From contig JAGXFU010000001.1 of assembly GCA_024637115.1 (NCBI GenBank), positions 1-33,228 of the forward strand: a stretch of 33,228 nucleotides of DNA, given 5' to 3'. A program made the translations under genes and the position numbers. Within the stretch, counting starts at the first letter, position 1. Each line of letters begins with the position of its first letter. Below the pieces are notes generated by a model. It was not told the origin of the DNA. It saw only the letters and a program-made list of their open reading frames with translations, and did no database searches. Origin of the DNA: Actinomycetes bacterium (lineage in GTDB: Bacteria; Actinomycetota; Coriobacteriia; Anaerosomatales; JAGXFU01). Positions 1 to 7,191 of this stretch are shown in pieces.

Positions 1-201
1 GTTATCGGCAAAGACCCGCACGGTCACCGGCATCTTGAGGCCTGCGGCCAGATAACCGACCAAGCGGGCGGCTTCGGCCTCGGTGCGAACCAGGCTGTTG
101 CCGGGCAGCAGCCCGAGAGAGAGGCTATTCGTGGTGGTCTGGCTGGGCAGAGGTGCGATAACGGGTGTGGCTGCAGTCGACAGCGGGCGTATCGATGCCG
201 A
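1..201 (-). other. Partial minus-strand coding remnant at window edge
   Basis: Read on the minus strand, this stretch is open for 67 codons from an in-frame stop (204-202) to the window edge. It gives a protein-like sequence that includes SLSLGLLPGNSLVRTEAEAA and LAAGLKMPVTVRVFADN. GC at third positions is high in the part nearest position 1, as in real genes here. No ATG or GTG start lies near its upstream end, so it is either an internal piece of a gene that continues off the window or a decayed fragment. I do not recognise the family. It overlaps the plus-strand ORF at 83-373, and both cannot be intact genes. Confidence 0.25.
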
Positions 202-373
202 TCACATGGCAGACATGCTCGAGAACATGCGTGCACAGCTCGAGGATATCGTTGCCTCGACTGATCTTCCCCCCGCAGGCGGCATGGGTGGACGCGGCAT
301 GGGTGGCGGAGCCGGCATGTTCGGCAACGCGCCGGTCTCTGATACCACTGGTGCAGGTTCACTGAGTCTCTGA
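83..373 (+). CDS. YckD-like small protein, C-terminal part (probably truncated)
   Basis: The last 65 or so residues look genuine. An amphipathic segment (AAVDSGRIDADHMADMLENM) resembles the 'dG.It.eqAd.ml..mk..v..iv' repeat of YckD/DUF2680-like secreted proteins. It is followed by a Gly/Met-rich tail (GGMGGRGMGGG). The upstream portion does not resemble that family, has no signal peptide, and lies over a plausible minus-strand reading frame. The true start is therefore unclear; an internal GTG at 167 or ATG at 206 is possible. The stop at 371-373 is followed 28 bases later by a strong hairpin, which supports a real gene end here. I infer a gene truncated at its 5' side by rearrangement. Function unknown. 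Confidence 0.4.
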   Translation: MRTRLLPGSSPRERLFVVVWLGRGAITGVAAVDSGRIDADHMADMLENMRAQLEDIVASTDLPPAGGMGGRGMGGGAGMFGNAPVSDTTGAGSLSL

Positions 374-400
374 TACCAACTCTGAGCACCTCCCTACGCG

Positions 401-438
401 CGACGATCCCGGTGTCCTTCGCGGACCCGGGATCGTTG
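401..438. terminator. Strong hairpin, probable terminator
   Basis: A 12-base arm (401-412, CGACGATCCCGG) pairs with 427-438 with one wobble. Inside it a second small stem (GTCC/GGAC) closes a UUCG-containing loop. There is no clear T-run on either side. It sits 28 bases after the stop at 373 and may end that transcript. Confidence 0.5.
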
Positions 439-556
439 ACGTACATGAACTTGGGCGGGCCGGTCGGGGTGGATTCGGGCTCGGTTGAGGCGAGGGGCTC
501 TGTGGCTCAGTATCTAGGGTGATTTCGTACAGGAATCGCGTCTCAAGGCATGCAGA

Positions 557-586
557 AGCCCCCAACATCGCGAGACATTGGGGGCT
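557..586 (-). terminator. Hairpin downstream of the membrane-protein gene
   Basis: Nine perfectly paired bases (557-565 AGCCCCCAA with 578-586 TTGGGGGCT) enclose a 12-base loop. The hairpin begins 21 bases after the minus-strand stop at 607. Read on the minus strand it is followed only by a short pyrimidine stretch, so it is a plausible but not textbook terminator. Confidence 0.5.
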
Positions 587-606
587 GGTAGTGCAGGCGA
601 AATGTG

Positions 607-1044
607 CTATCGGGCTAATGCGGTCGCTTCTTCGAGTTCGCATACCCGCTGGGTGCTTGCGGCAAGAAGGAGCAGGGCACCTGAGATCACCATTGGCAGT
701 GCGAGTACCACCATGGCGCTGACCCATACACCGGTTTCCCAGCCGGCAACGAGGCCCCAGATCGCGAACCCTGCGGCTGCGACAAGAACCACAGCTGCAG
801 CGAGGCGTTCGTAGTAGAGGGCGAGTGCGAATACCGCCACCGTGATCAGAAGCGGGATGATTGCATTCAGTCCGCTGTTGACAATATCGCTGAACGTGTA
901 GGTGAGATCGGCGTACTTCTGGGTCGATGATTGCGCAAAGGCCATGATCGCCCACATCAGACCGCCAAGAATAATCAGCGCGCGCGCCGCTAGTCTTGAG
1001 AGGTTGATGCGGTCGGTACTACAGGTCCGTACGAGAAGACTCAT
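607..1044 (-). CDS. Small integral membrane protein, function unknown
   Basis: A 145-residue protein with about four predicted membrane helices. One hydrophobic stretch near residues 22-40 contains ALIILGGLMWAIMAFA, and three more are packed closely between residues 60 and 130. A short soluble tail ends in CELEEATALAR. The ATG at 1044 is supported by a good Shine-Dalgarno sequence (GAGGAGG read on the minus strand, about 7 bases upstream). A hairpin follows the stop. It is divergent from the AOR cluster, with 132 bases between the two starts. I recognise no family signature or catalytic residues, so only membrane location can be claimed. Confidence 0.7.
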   Translation of the reverse strand: MSLLVRTCSTDRINLSRLAARALIILGGLMWAIMAFAQSSTQKYADLTYTFSDIVNSGLNAIIPLLITVAVFALALYYERLAAAVVLVAAAGFAIWGLVAGWETGVWVSAMVVLALPMVISGALLLLAASTQRVCELEEATALAR

Positions 1045-1176
1045 AGTGGAACCCTCCTCGGTAATCCTCGGTTTCTATGTGCTGTACATTCCAGTTATGC
1101 CCATTCGGTGGCGACGACTGACACAGTGCCGAGCTCCGGTCGCTCGCCAAAGCGACAGAAGTTGTATTGTGGTGAT

Positions 1177-1542
1177 ATGGATAGCGAACGCACAGTAATA
1201 GTTCGAATGTTCGGTCTGCTGCATTCCGCGAGGAAGGCGGCCGGGTTACCCTCTACCGTGAGTGTGGAGGTGCCCGAAGCCGGCACGAACGCTCGACTGA
1301 TCGCGCTCGATCTTGAATTGGACACGGATATCATCGAGGGCGTGTTCGTGAACGGGATTGTGTTCGACGTTGATCATGCCGTGATGCCCGGGGATCGCAT
1401 TGCGTTCGTTCCTCATGGCACTCCGGGACCGCATCGTTTGTATCTGGGCTTGTATCGTGCAGGCCAGGCCAACGCAGAATCAGAAGACTCAGACGAGACT
1501 GCCGTAACCGAGACCGAATCGGATACCTCTATTCAGGACTAA
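1177..1542 (+). CDS. Beta-grasp (ubiquitin-like/MoaD-ThiS fold) protein of the AOR cluster, no GG tail
   Basis: This 121-residue protein opens with a beta-grasp pattern (ERTVIVRMFGLLHSARKAAG) and has the typical strand-turn VFVNGIVFDVDHAVMPGDRI. It does not end in Gly-Gly like a working sulfur carrier. Instead a conserved-looking HGTPGPHRLYLGLYRAGQ segment is followed by an acidic Glu/Asp/Ser/Thr tail. I chose ATG 1177 over the upstream in-frame start at 1108 because the fold begins immediately after it; the SD (GGTGAT) is weak. The gene lies 91 bases before the AOR gene on the same strand, so I infer a role as a partner or scaffold of that enzyme rather than a sulfur donor. MoaD-like and Ub-Mut7C-like are the nearest family names. 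Confidence 0.7.
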   Translation: MDSERTVIVRMFGLLHSARKAAGLPSTVSVEVPEAGTNARLIALDLELDTDIIEGVFVNGIVFDVDHAVMPGDRIAFVPHGTPGPHRLYLGLYRAGQANAESEDSDETAVTETESDTSIQD

Positions 1543-1561
1543 TTCCCCGAGCGAGGGGAAT
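1542..1561 (+). terminator. Hairpin after the beta-grasp gene (terminator or attenuator)
   Basis: A perfect 7-bp stem (1542-1548 ATTCCCC with 1555-1561 GGGGAAT) and a 6-base loop begin at the last base of the stop codon. There is no U-run, so it may be a weak terminator, an attenuator or an RNA processing site ahead of the AOR gene. Confidence 0.4.
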
Positions 1562-1571
1562 ATTGATAGTA

Positions 1572-1612
1572 GCTTGCGCCTAACGTGGCACTGGTGGGGT
1601 GCGCCCGCAAGC
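1572..1612 (+). promoter_or_regulatory. Structured leader of the AOR gene
   Basis: GCTTGCG (1572-1578) pairs perfectly with CGCAAGC (1606-1612). Inside it GCAC (1588-1591) can pair with GTGC (1599-1602) around a G-rich loop. The structure ends 8 bases before the AGGAGGG SD (1621-1627) of the AOR gene. The position fits a cis-acting RNA. I cannot match it to the molybdenum/tungsten-cofactor riboswitch consensus by eye, so no riboswitch is claimed. Confidence 0.35.
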
Positions 1613-1633
1613 ATGTCTGGAGGAGGGAATCGT

Positions 1634-3409
1634 ATGAGATATATTCTGCGCGTCAATATGTCGGATCTTGCGATCACCAAGGAGGATCTGCCTGCCAAGT
1701 GGGAGCGGTACGGCGGTCGGGCTCTTACCTCGGCAGTCGTCTTTGAAGAGGTGCCTCCCACCTCAGATCCGTTGGGGGCGGAGAACGTGCTCGTTATCGC
1801 CCCAGGACTCCTGAGCGGAACGAACACTCCCAATGGCGGCCGACTTTCCATCGGTGCCAAGAGCCCGCTGACCGGCGGCATCAAGGAATCGAACGCCGGT
1901 GGCCAGGCCGCAAACGGACTGGGCCGTCTCGGTATCGCCGCGATCATCTTCTCCGGCAAGCCGGCAGATGAATCTGCTCGCTATATGCTCACGATCGAGG
2001 CCGATGGCGCTGCGTCTATGTCGCGCGTCGACGAGTGGGCAGGCGAGGGTAACTACGAGACAGCCGACGCGATCAAGGCTCTGCGCCCTGAGGGCGATCG
2101 GTGCTCCACCATCACGAACGGTCCGGCTGGCGAGGCTGGATTCAAGGCCGCCGGCATCGCTGTTTCGGATATGAAGGGCTACCCGAACCGCTTCGCTGGA
2201 CGCGGTGGTCTTGGCGCGGTCATGGGCAGCAAGGGCCTGAAGGCGATCGTCATCTCCGACAAGGATCTTTCGACACCCGAGCATGCCGACAAGGAAGCGT
2301 TCAGCGCGGCGATCAAGACGTTCAGTGCTGCGCTCAAGGAGCATCCGGTTTCCGGTCAAGGGCTGCCCACGTACGGGACCAACGTGCTTACGAATATCCT
2401 GTCCGAGGCGGGCGGACTTCCGACCCGCAACTTCTCCAACGGCTCCTTTGAAGGTGCCGAAGCGACCAGCGGCGAGCGTCAGCGCGAGATCACGCTCGAG
2501 CGTGGTGGCAATGTGCAGCACGGTTGCCATACCGGTTGCGTTATCCAGTGCTCGCGCTACTGGGTGGACAAAGACGGCAAGTATAAGACCAAGGGTCCGG
2601 AATACGAGACCGTATGGTCATTTGGCGCCAACTGCGGCATCAATGATCTCGACGCCATAGCTGAGCTCGACCGCACGTGCGGAGACTTTGGGCTCGATAC
2701 GATCGAGATGGGCGCAACGATGGGCGTCTATATGGACTCCGGAGAGATTGCATTCGGTGACGGCGCTGCTGCACTTGCTGCGCTCAAGAGCGTGTTTGGT
2801 GAGGGCAAGCCGGGCAGGGTCATGGGCGACGGCACCGAGGCCACGGGCAAGGCATTCAATGTCGAGCACATCCCCGTGGTCAAGCATCAGGCACTCCCGG
2901 CCTACGACCCGCGTTCTGTCCAGGGCATGGGCGTGACCTACGCCACCACGACGATGGGCGCGGATCACACTGCCGGCTATACCGTGACCGCGAACATCCT
3001 CAAGGTCGGGGGCGACATCGACCCTTTGAAGCCCGAGGGACAGGTCGAACTCTCACGTAACCTGCAGATCGCAACGGCGATGCTCGATGCGCTCGGACTG
3101 TGCATCTTTGTGGCGTTCCCGGTGCTCGACATCCCAGAGGCCTTCACCGCCATCCACGAGATGGCACAGGCTCACACCGGTGACACATGGGATGTTGATG
3201 CGCTCATGCAGCTCGGTAAGGAGACGCTTGTCTACGAGCGTCTGTTCAACGAGCGTGCGGGCATGGGCCCGGAAGACGACCGTCTGCCTGCGTTCTTCAA
3301 GAACGTCGAGCTTCCGCCGCACAACGTCACCTTCCAGGTGAGCGATGCGGATCTTGATACGGTGTTCGATTTTGTACCTGAAGTCGCAGCCGGAATGGGT
3401 CTCGCCTAG
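1634..3409 (+). CDS. Aldehyde:ferredoxin oxidoreductase family (tungstopterin) enzyme
   Basis: 591 residues, close to the usual AOR length. Enzymes of this family hold a bis-tungstopterin and a 4Fe-4S cluster, and oxidise aldehydes to acids with ferredoxin in the cytoplasm. The N-terminal domain shows GGRALTSAVVFEEVPP, PGLLSGTNTPNGGRLSIGAK and GGIKESNAGGQAANGLGRLG, typical of AOR domain 1. Cluster ligands are C298, C302 and C306 (GCHTGCVIQC, the CX3CX3C form) and C490 (LGLCIF). ATG 1634 follows a strong AGGAGGG by 7 bases and starts the conserved MRYILRVNMS; a TTG 20 codons upstream lies inside the leader hairpin and is rejected. A strong terminator follows. The substrate cannot be read from sequence, and a paralogue acting on another carboxylate or aldehyde is possible. 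Confidence 0.92.
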   Translation: MRYILRVNMSDLAITKEDLPAKWERYGGRALTSAVVFEEVPPTSDPLGAENVLVIAPGLLSGTNTPNGGRLSIGAKSPLTGGIKESNAGGQAANGLGRLGIAAIIFSGKPADESARYMLTIEADGAASMSRVDEWAGEGNYETADAIKALRPEGDRCSTITNGPAGEAGFKAAGIAVSDMKGYPNRFAGRGGLGAVMGSKGLKAIVISDKDLSTPEHADKEAFSAAIKTFSAALKEHPVSGQGLPTYGTNVLTNILSEAGGLPTRNFSNGSFEGAEATSGERQREITLERGGNVQHGCHTGCVIQCSRYWVDKDGKYKTKGPEYETVWSFGANCGINDLDAIAELDRTCGDFGLDTIEMGATMGVYMDSGEIAFGDGAAALAALKSVFGEGKPGRVMGDGTEATGKAFNVEHIPVVKHQALPAYDPRSVQGMGVTYATTTMGADHTAGYTVTANILKVGGDIDPLKPEGQVELSRNLQIATAMLDALGLCIFVAFPVLDIPEAFTAIHEMAQAHTGDTWDVDALMQLGKETLVYERLFNERAGMGPEDDRLPAFFKNVELPPHNVTFQVSDADLDTVFDFVPEVAAGMGLA

Positions 3410-3433
3410 TTCGTTCAACTGCATAGGAAGTCA

Positions 3434-3466
3434 TGTACCCCCGCTGCGTCATGTGGCGGGGGTACA
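3434..3466 (+). terminator. Rho-independent-like terminator after the AOR gene
   Basis: An 11-bp stem (3434-3444 with 3456-3466, core GTACCCCCGC/GCGGGGGTAC) around an 11-base loop is followed by ATTCTTGT. It lies 25 bases past the AOR stop. The downstream carrier gene starts 68 bases later and may have its own promoter or depend on read-through. Confidence 0.75.
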
Positions 3467-3533
3467 ATTCTTGTAGCGCCATATCCGGCGTCCGGTATCG
3501 GAACAGCGGTCTCAACGTGAGGTGTCACACGAC

Positions 3534-3770
3534 ATGAAGGTCGATATTGCCTTGTTCGCTTCACTCTCCGGGTTTCACACCGAAGCGGGAGATGGCCACA
3601 CTCGCCACTACGAACTCGCACCCGGCACAACCATTGCCGACGTGATTGCGATGTTCGGCCTCCCTGACCAGCCCCGAATCGTGTTTGTGGGCGGTCGCCA
3701 TGCCGAGGAGACCTCTGAGCTTCACGAGGGCGAGCGGCTGGCCATATTCCCGCCAGTGGCAGGCGGTTAG
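3534..3770 (+). CDS. MoaD/ThiS-type sulfur carrier protein with C-terminal GG
   Basis: A 78-residue beta-grasp protein that starts MKVDIALFASLSGF, contains the turn IVFVGGRHAEETSELHEGER, and ends LAIFPPVAGG. The diglycine end is the mark of MoaD/ThiS carriers, whose C-terminal carboxylate is adenylated and turned into a thiocarboxylate for pterin-dithiolene or thiazole synthesis. The ATG at 3534 is preferred over the GTG at 3522 because TGAGGTG (about 3518-3524) makes a good SD for it. The adenylyltransferase gene starts 3 bases after the stop, which pairs carrier and activator. Next to an AOR gene, I infer that it serves tungstopterin assembly. Confidence 0.85.
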   Translation: MKVDIALFASLSGFHTEAGDGHTRHYELAPGTTIADVIAMFGLPDQPRIVFVGGRHAEETSELHEGERLAIFPPVAGG

Positions 3771-3772
3771 CC

Positions 3773-4411
3773 ATGCCCACCGATACGACGGGTGCGCCTG
3801 ACTCGGGCGAGCGGATGATTCCCCAGGAGGAGTTGCGCAGGATTCTGGCGTCCAAGACCGTGGCGATTCTGGGATGCGGGGGTCTTGGGAGCAACTGCGC
3901 GGCGATGCTTGTTCGCTCCGGAGTACTCAAGCTCACGCTGGTCGATTTCGACACGGTGGAAGCGGGCAACCTCAATCGCCAGATGTTCTTTACCGATCAG
4001 GTCGGCATGATAAAGGTCGACGCGCTTGCCATCACACTCGGCCGTATCGATCCGAGCGTGAACCTGAGAGTGATTCACGAGTGCATCAATGCCGAGAATA
4101 TGCTCGGCATGATTACCGGTGCCGACGTAATCGTCGAAGCGGTCGACAGCGCAGAAACGAAGGCACTCATCCTGCACCTCTGCGGTCGTGAGGTGCCTGA
4201 CGTTCCGCTGATATCAGCCTCGGGCCTGGCCGGTCATGCAAGCGCCAACCGCATTGAGACGATTCGGCTGGCGGACAGCCTCTGGGTGGCCGGCGATCTC
4301 ACGTCTGACATTCGCGACGGGCATGCACTCGTCGCATCGCGCGTGATGATCGCTGCCGCGCATCAGGCACATGCCGTGATTCGAATCTTGCTTGGACTTG
4401 AAGGGGCCTGA
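3773..4411 (+). CDS. ThiF/MoeB/HesA-family carrier adenylyltransferase
   Basis: 212 residues, the length of short ThiF proteins. The nucleotide-binding loop LGCGGLGSN is at about residues 33-41, LVDFDTVEAGNLNRQ at about 56-70 holds the Asp and Arg that contact ATP, and the AVDSAETKALIL segment is typical of the family. There is no CxxC zinc pair in the C-terminal half, as in the shorter MoeB/ThiF variants. The enzyme would adenylate the Gly-Gly end of the carrier encoded 3 bases upstream. The start codon sits just after the previous stop, with a weak SD inside that gene, suggesting translational coupling. The gene runs convergent with the arsenite exporter 11 bases away. Confidence 0.88.
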   Translation: MPTDTTGAPDSGERMIPQEELRRILASKTVAILGCGGLGSNCAAMLVRSGVLKLTLVDFDTVEAGNLNRQMFFTDQVGMIKVDALAITLGRIDPSVNLRVIHECINAENMLGMITGADVIVEAVDSAETKALILHLCGREVPDVPLISASGLAGHASANRIETIRLADSLWVAGDLTSDIRDGHALVASRVMIAAAHQAHAVIRILLGLEGA

Positions 4412-4422
4412 AGGTTCCCGGG

Positions 4423-5499
4423 CTAGGCTGACTTGGTCGCGACGTGCGCCAGGTACTTCTCGCGAGTCCGCCCGGCGATCCACACGAGTGAGAGCATCAC
4501 GGGAACCTCAACGAGCACCCCGACCACCGTGGCGAGTGCAGCTCCAGAGTAGAGTCCAAATAGCGAGATCGCCACGGCCACTGCAAGCTCAAAGAAGTTC
4601 GAGGCACCCACGAATCCCGCAGGCGCACCAACGGGGTGCGGCAACCTCCAGAGCCACGCCCAGCCATATGCGATCGCGAAGATGAAGTAGGTCTGAATCG
4701 TGAGCGGTATGGCGATCAGTACGATGTGGAGCGGGTTGGCCACGATCACCTGGCCCTGGAAGATGAAGATGATGATCAGCGTGGCGAGGAGCGCGGCGAT
4801 GGTCACCGGCGCCAGCGCGGGCAGGAACGTCTTGTCGAACCACTCGAGACCTTTGCGCTTGATGAGCTGCGTACGTGAGATCCATCCGGCAACGAGCGGC
4901 ACAACAACAAAGAGCGCGACCGACAATATGATGGTGTTGTACGGCACCAGGATGTCAGAGAGCCCAAGCAGGAACATCACGATCGGAGCGAACGCAAAGA
5001 GCAAGATGAGATCGTTGAGAGCGACCTGCACAAGCGTGTATGCCGGGTCTCCATCAGCGAGATAGGACCAGACGAACACCATGGCAGTGCATGGAGCTGC
5101 GCCAAGAAGCACGGCCCCCGCAAGATACTCGCGCGCGAGATCGGGTGCGATCCACTGGGCGAACACGATCGTGAAGAAGAACCACGCGATCGCATACATG
5201 GTGAACGGCTTGATGAGCCAGTTGGTGACCGTCGTGACCACGAGTCCCTGTCGGGCATCGCCAACCTTTCGCAGGGAGGCGAAATCGATCTGTAGCATCA
5301 TCGGATAGATCATGAGCCAGATGAGGATCGCGACCGGAATCGATATCTGCGCATACGTGAACTTGGAGAGAGTGGTAGCCACCTCGGGCCATGCGTTTCC
5401 AATCAGCGTACCCACCGCGATGCACAGCACCACCCACACGGAGAGATAGCGCTCGAAGACGCCCATGCGCTTCTTGGAGGGGTTGGTCTTGTCAGTCAT
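4423..5499 (-). CDS. acr3: ACR3-family arsenite efflux permease
   Basis: A 358-residue, about ten-helix inner-membrane exporter of the bile acid:Na+ symporter superfamily. It moves arsenite (and sometimes antimonite) out using the proton motive force. Family marks are the N-terminal FERYLSVWVVLCIAVGTLIG, the LIWLMIYPMMLQIDF segment, C137 in GAAPCTAMVFVWSYL (the conserved transport cysteine), and GASNFFELAVAVAISLFG near the end. The ATG at 5499 is preferred to the far upstream start because CCAGGAG lies 7 bases before it on the minus strand. No ArsR repressor or ArsC reductase is adjacent, so its regulation cannot be read here. Confidence 0.93.
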   Translation of the reverse strand: MTDKTNPSKKRMGVFERYLSVWVVLCIAVGTLIGNAWPEVATTLSKFTYAQISIPVAILIWLMIYPMMLQIDFASLRKVGDARQGLVVTTVTNWLIKPFTMYAIAWFFFTIVFAQWIAPDLAREYLAGAVLLGAAPCTAMVFVWSYLADGDPAYTLVQVALNDLILLFAFAPIVMFLLGLSDILVPYNTIILSVALFVVVPLVAGWISRTQLIKRKGLEWFDKTFLPALAPVTIAALLATLIIIFIFQGQVIVANPLHIVLIAIPLTIQTYFIFAIAYGWAWLWRLPHPVGAPAGFVGASNFFELAVAVAISLFGLYSGAALATVVGVLVEVPVMLSLVWIAGRTREKYLAHVATKSA

Positions 5500-5624
5500 G
5501 CTGTGCTCCTGGAGTAGACTCGGCTTCACGGGGCGGTCTTTGCGCCATTCTCCCACAACACCACTCAAGCGATTGTTAACTGTGTGCTACTTCAGGATGC
5601 GTGAGACCTGACCGCGCGCTGCGC

Positions 5625-5653
5625 GTGTCCCGTGTGGGCGGTCTTGGTATGCT
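5625..5653 (+). promoter_or_regulatory. Possible sigma-70-type promoter of the GerMN lipoprotein gene
   Basis: GTGTCC (5625-5630), a 17-base spacer and TATGCT (5648-5653) lie about 50 bases upstream of the start. The same TTGyyC-N17-TATrCT layout recurs before the tRNA-Ser and in the 25.1/27.0 kb repeats, which lends some weight. Confidence 0.4.
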
Positions 5654-5705
5654 GAGTTTGTCCGCCGTCGTGCTCGATGAATGATTCACGAATGAGGGGG
5701 CACTT

Positions 5706-6365
5706 ATGAGGAGTGCAGATTCTCGGCTACGTGCGTTGATGGTCGTGTCGCTTATCGCTGTGATGGTGTTCTCCCTGTTCATCGTTGCAGGATGTTCCTC
5801 AGATGATGCCGCTGGTAATCGCGCTGCCACAGACGAGACGGCTGGAGATACGAGCGGTACCGAGGAGTCGGCCGGCTCCGATAACGCCGACGACAACAAC
5901 ACGGTCGCCCCTTCCGAGGACACACCCGAGACCTTGACGGTGAGGGTCTACTTCGCGAGTTCGGGAGATCGCGCGTTTGCGGTAGAGCGAGAGATTCCCT
6001 ACACGCAGGCGGTCGCTGCAGCTGCGATGAAGGAGCTGCTGGCAGGTCCTACCGCCAACGAACTCGCTGTGTGGACGGCACTAAACACCCAGATTCCGGA
6101 GGGCACAGAGCTCCTCGGCATCACGATTCAGGATGGTGTCGCACGCGTTGACCTGAGCGATGACTTCGATGACGGTGGCGGATCATTCTCTGTTACCGCT
6201 CGCGTGGCGCAGGTCGTGTACACACTGTGTGAGTTCAGCTCGGTCGATGCGGTCGAGTTCTATATGGAGGGCGAGCTGATCGATCTGTTCACCGGGGAGG
6301 GGCTGGAGCTCGACGGGCCGCAGACTCCGGAGGACTATTACAGCGCGCTTCCGATCGACGCCTAG
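5706..6365 (+). CDS. GerMN-domain lipoprotein
   Basis: 219 residues. A lipoprotein signal peptide ends at the lipobox IVAGC with Cys30, followed by a long acidic Ser/Thr/Glu linker (about 31-75). The GerMN domain spans about 76-200: LTVRVYFASSGDRAFAVERE, MKELLAGPTANE, IPEGTELLGITIQDGVARVD and LSDDF. GerMN domains occur in GerM (sporulation/germination) and LpqB-like lipoproteins and are thought to bind cell-wall or protein partners outside the membrane. There is no Gmad2 domain here, unlike the paralogue at 27982-28872. A GAGGGGG SD precedes ATG 5706. The stop lies 8 bases before the nitroreductase start, but a functional link is not obvious. Confidence 0.85.
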   Translation: MRSADSRLRALMVVSLIAVMVFSLFIVAGCSSDDAAGNRAATDETAGDTSGTEESAGSDNADDNNTVAPSEDTPETLTVRVYFASSGDRAFAVEREIPYTQAVAAAAMKELLAGPTANELAVWTALNTQIPEGTELLGITIQDGVARVDLSDDFDDGGGSFSVTARVAQVVYTLCEFSSVDAVEFYMEGELIDLFTGEGLELDGPQTPEDYYSALPIDA

Positions 6366-6373
6366 GAGACTGC

Positions 6374-7141
6374 ATGAATCCCACGCTGGAACTCATCAAC
6401 GCTCGCTCGTCCACGCGCGTGTATGCGCCCGCTCCGATCAGCGATGCCGAGAAGCAGGCGATTCTGCACTCTGCGATGCGAGCACCCACCGCTGGCAATA
6501 TGATGCTGTACTCGATCATCGAGGTGAGCGATCAGGCGCTCAAAGATCGGCTCGCGGTGACATGCGACGACCAACCCTTTGTCTCGAAGGCACCGTGGGT
6601 GCTCATATTCGTTGCTGACATGCAGAAGTGGATCGATCTGTTCCGCTACTCCAAGGTCGAGCAGGTCGAAGGCGTCGAGCACCGCATGATTCCCGGTCCC
6701 GGAGACCTGATGCTCGCGTGCTCTGATGCATTGATTGCGGCTCAGAATGCCGTTGTTGCGGCGGAGTCGCTCGGAATCGGATCGTGCTACATCGGCGACA
6801 TCCTTGAACAGGCCGAGATTCACGCCGAACTGCTGGATCTGCCGCCGTACACCCTACCGATCGGCATGTTGTGCTTTGGGTATCCGGGAGTAGAGCGACC
6901 CCCGACCGCTCACTATGAGAATCACATGGTGCATGAGAACACGTACCATCGCCTCACCGACGATGAGCTGACAGAGGTCTCACGAGATCTGGGTCAGATG
7001 CATGCGCCGCATGGGTTCGGGCCGGGAGTCGCCAACATCGGTCAGCGGGAATACAAGCGCAAATTCACTACCGACTACATGAAGGATATGAACCGATCGG
7101 TGCAGTGGTGGATCGATCGCTGGTGCGCTGCCGAGGAGTAG
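6374..7141 (+). CDS. Nitroreductase-family FMN oxidoreductase
   Basis: 255 residues with the nitroreductase fold: the N-terminal RSSTRVYAPAPISDAEKQAI, MRAPTAGNMMLYSIIEV (FMN phosphate region), APWVLIFVAD, and the helix DALIAAQNAVVAAESLGIGSCYIG. Such enzymes are cytoplasmic flavoproteins that reduce nitro or quinone-type substrates, or act as flavin-dependent redox enzymes of unknown substrate. The C-terminal 60 residues (HMVHENTYHRL through QWWIDRWCAAEE) extend beyond the shortest family members. The SD (TAGGAG) overlaps the end of the upstream gene. The substrate is not predictable. Confidence 0.9.
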   Translation: MNPTLELINARSSTRVYAPAPISDAEKQAILHSAMRAPTAGNMMLYSIIEVSDQALKDRLAVTCDDQPFVSKAPWVLIFVADMQKWIDLFRYSKVEQVEGVEHRMIPGPGDLMLACSDALIAAQNAVVAAESLGIGSCYIGDILEQAEIHAELLDLPPYTLPIGMLCFGYPGVERPPTAHYENHMVHENTYHRLTDDELTEVSRDLGQMHAPHGFGPGVANIGQREYKRKFTTDYMKDMNRSVQWWIDRWCAAEE

Positions 7142-7160
7142 GACACGAGGGATGAGAGGG

Positions 7161-7172
7161 CCCGCATGCGGG
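7161..7172. promoter_or_regulatory. 12-base palindrome before the ABC exporter genes
   Basis: CCCGCATGCGGG is a perfect palindrome lying between the nitroreductase stop (7141) and the SD (AGGAAGG) of the ABC ATPase. It could be an operator or a short attenuating hairpin. Nothing decides between them. Confidence 0.3.
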
Positions 7173-7191
7173 TCTTGAGGAAGGGATCTAC

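Noticed and set aside
1572..1633. Molybdenum/tungsten cofactor riboswitch as a firm call
   Set aside because: Location and stems fit, but I cannot match the conserved core by eye. It is kept only as a finding.
1763..2530. 255-codon minus-strand ORF inside the AOR gene
   Set aside because: It lies entirely within a well-supported AOR frame and has no SD or family features.
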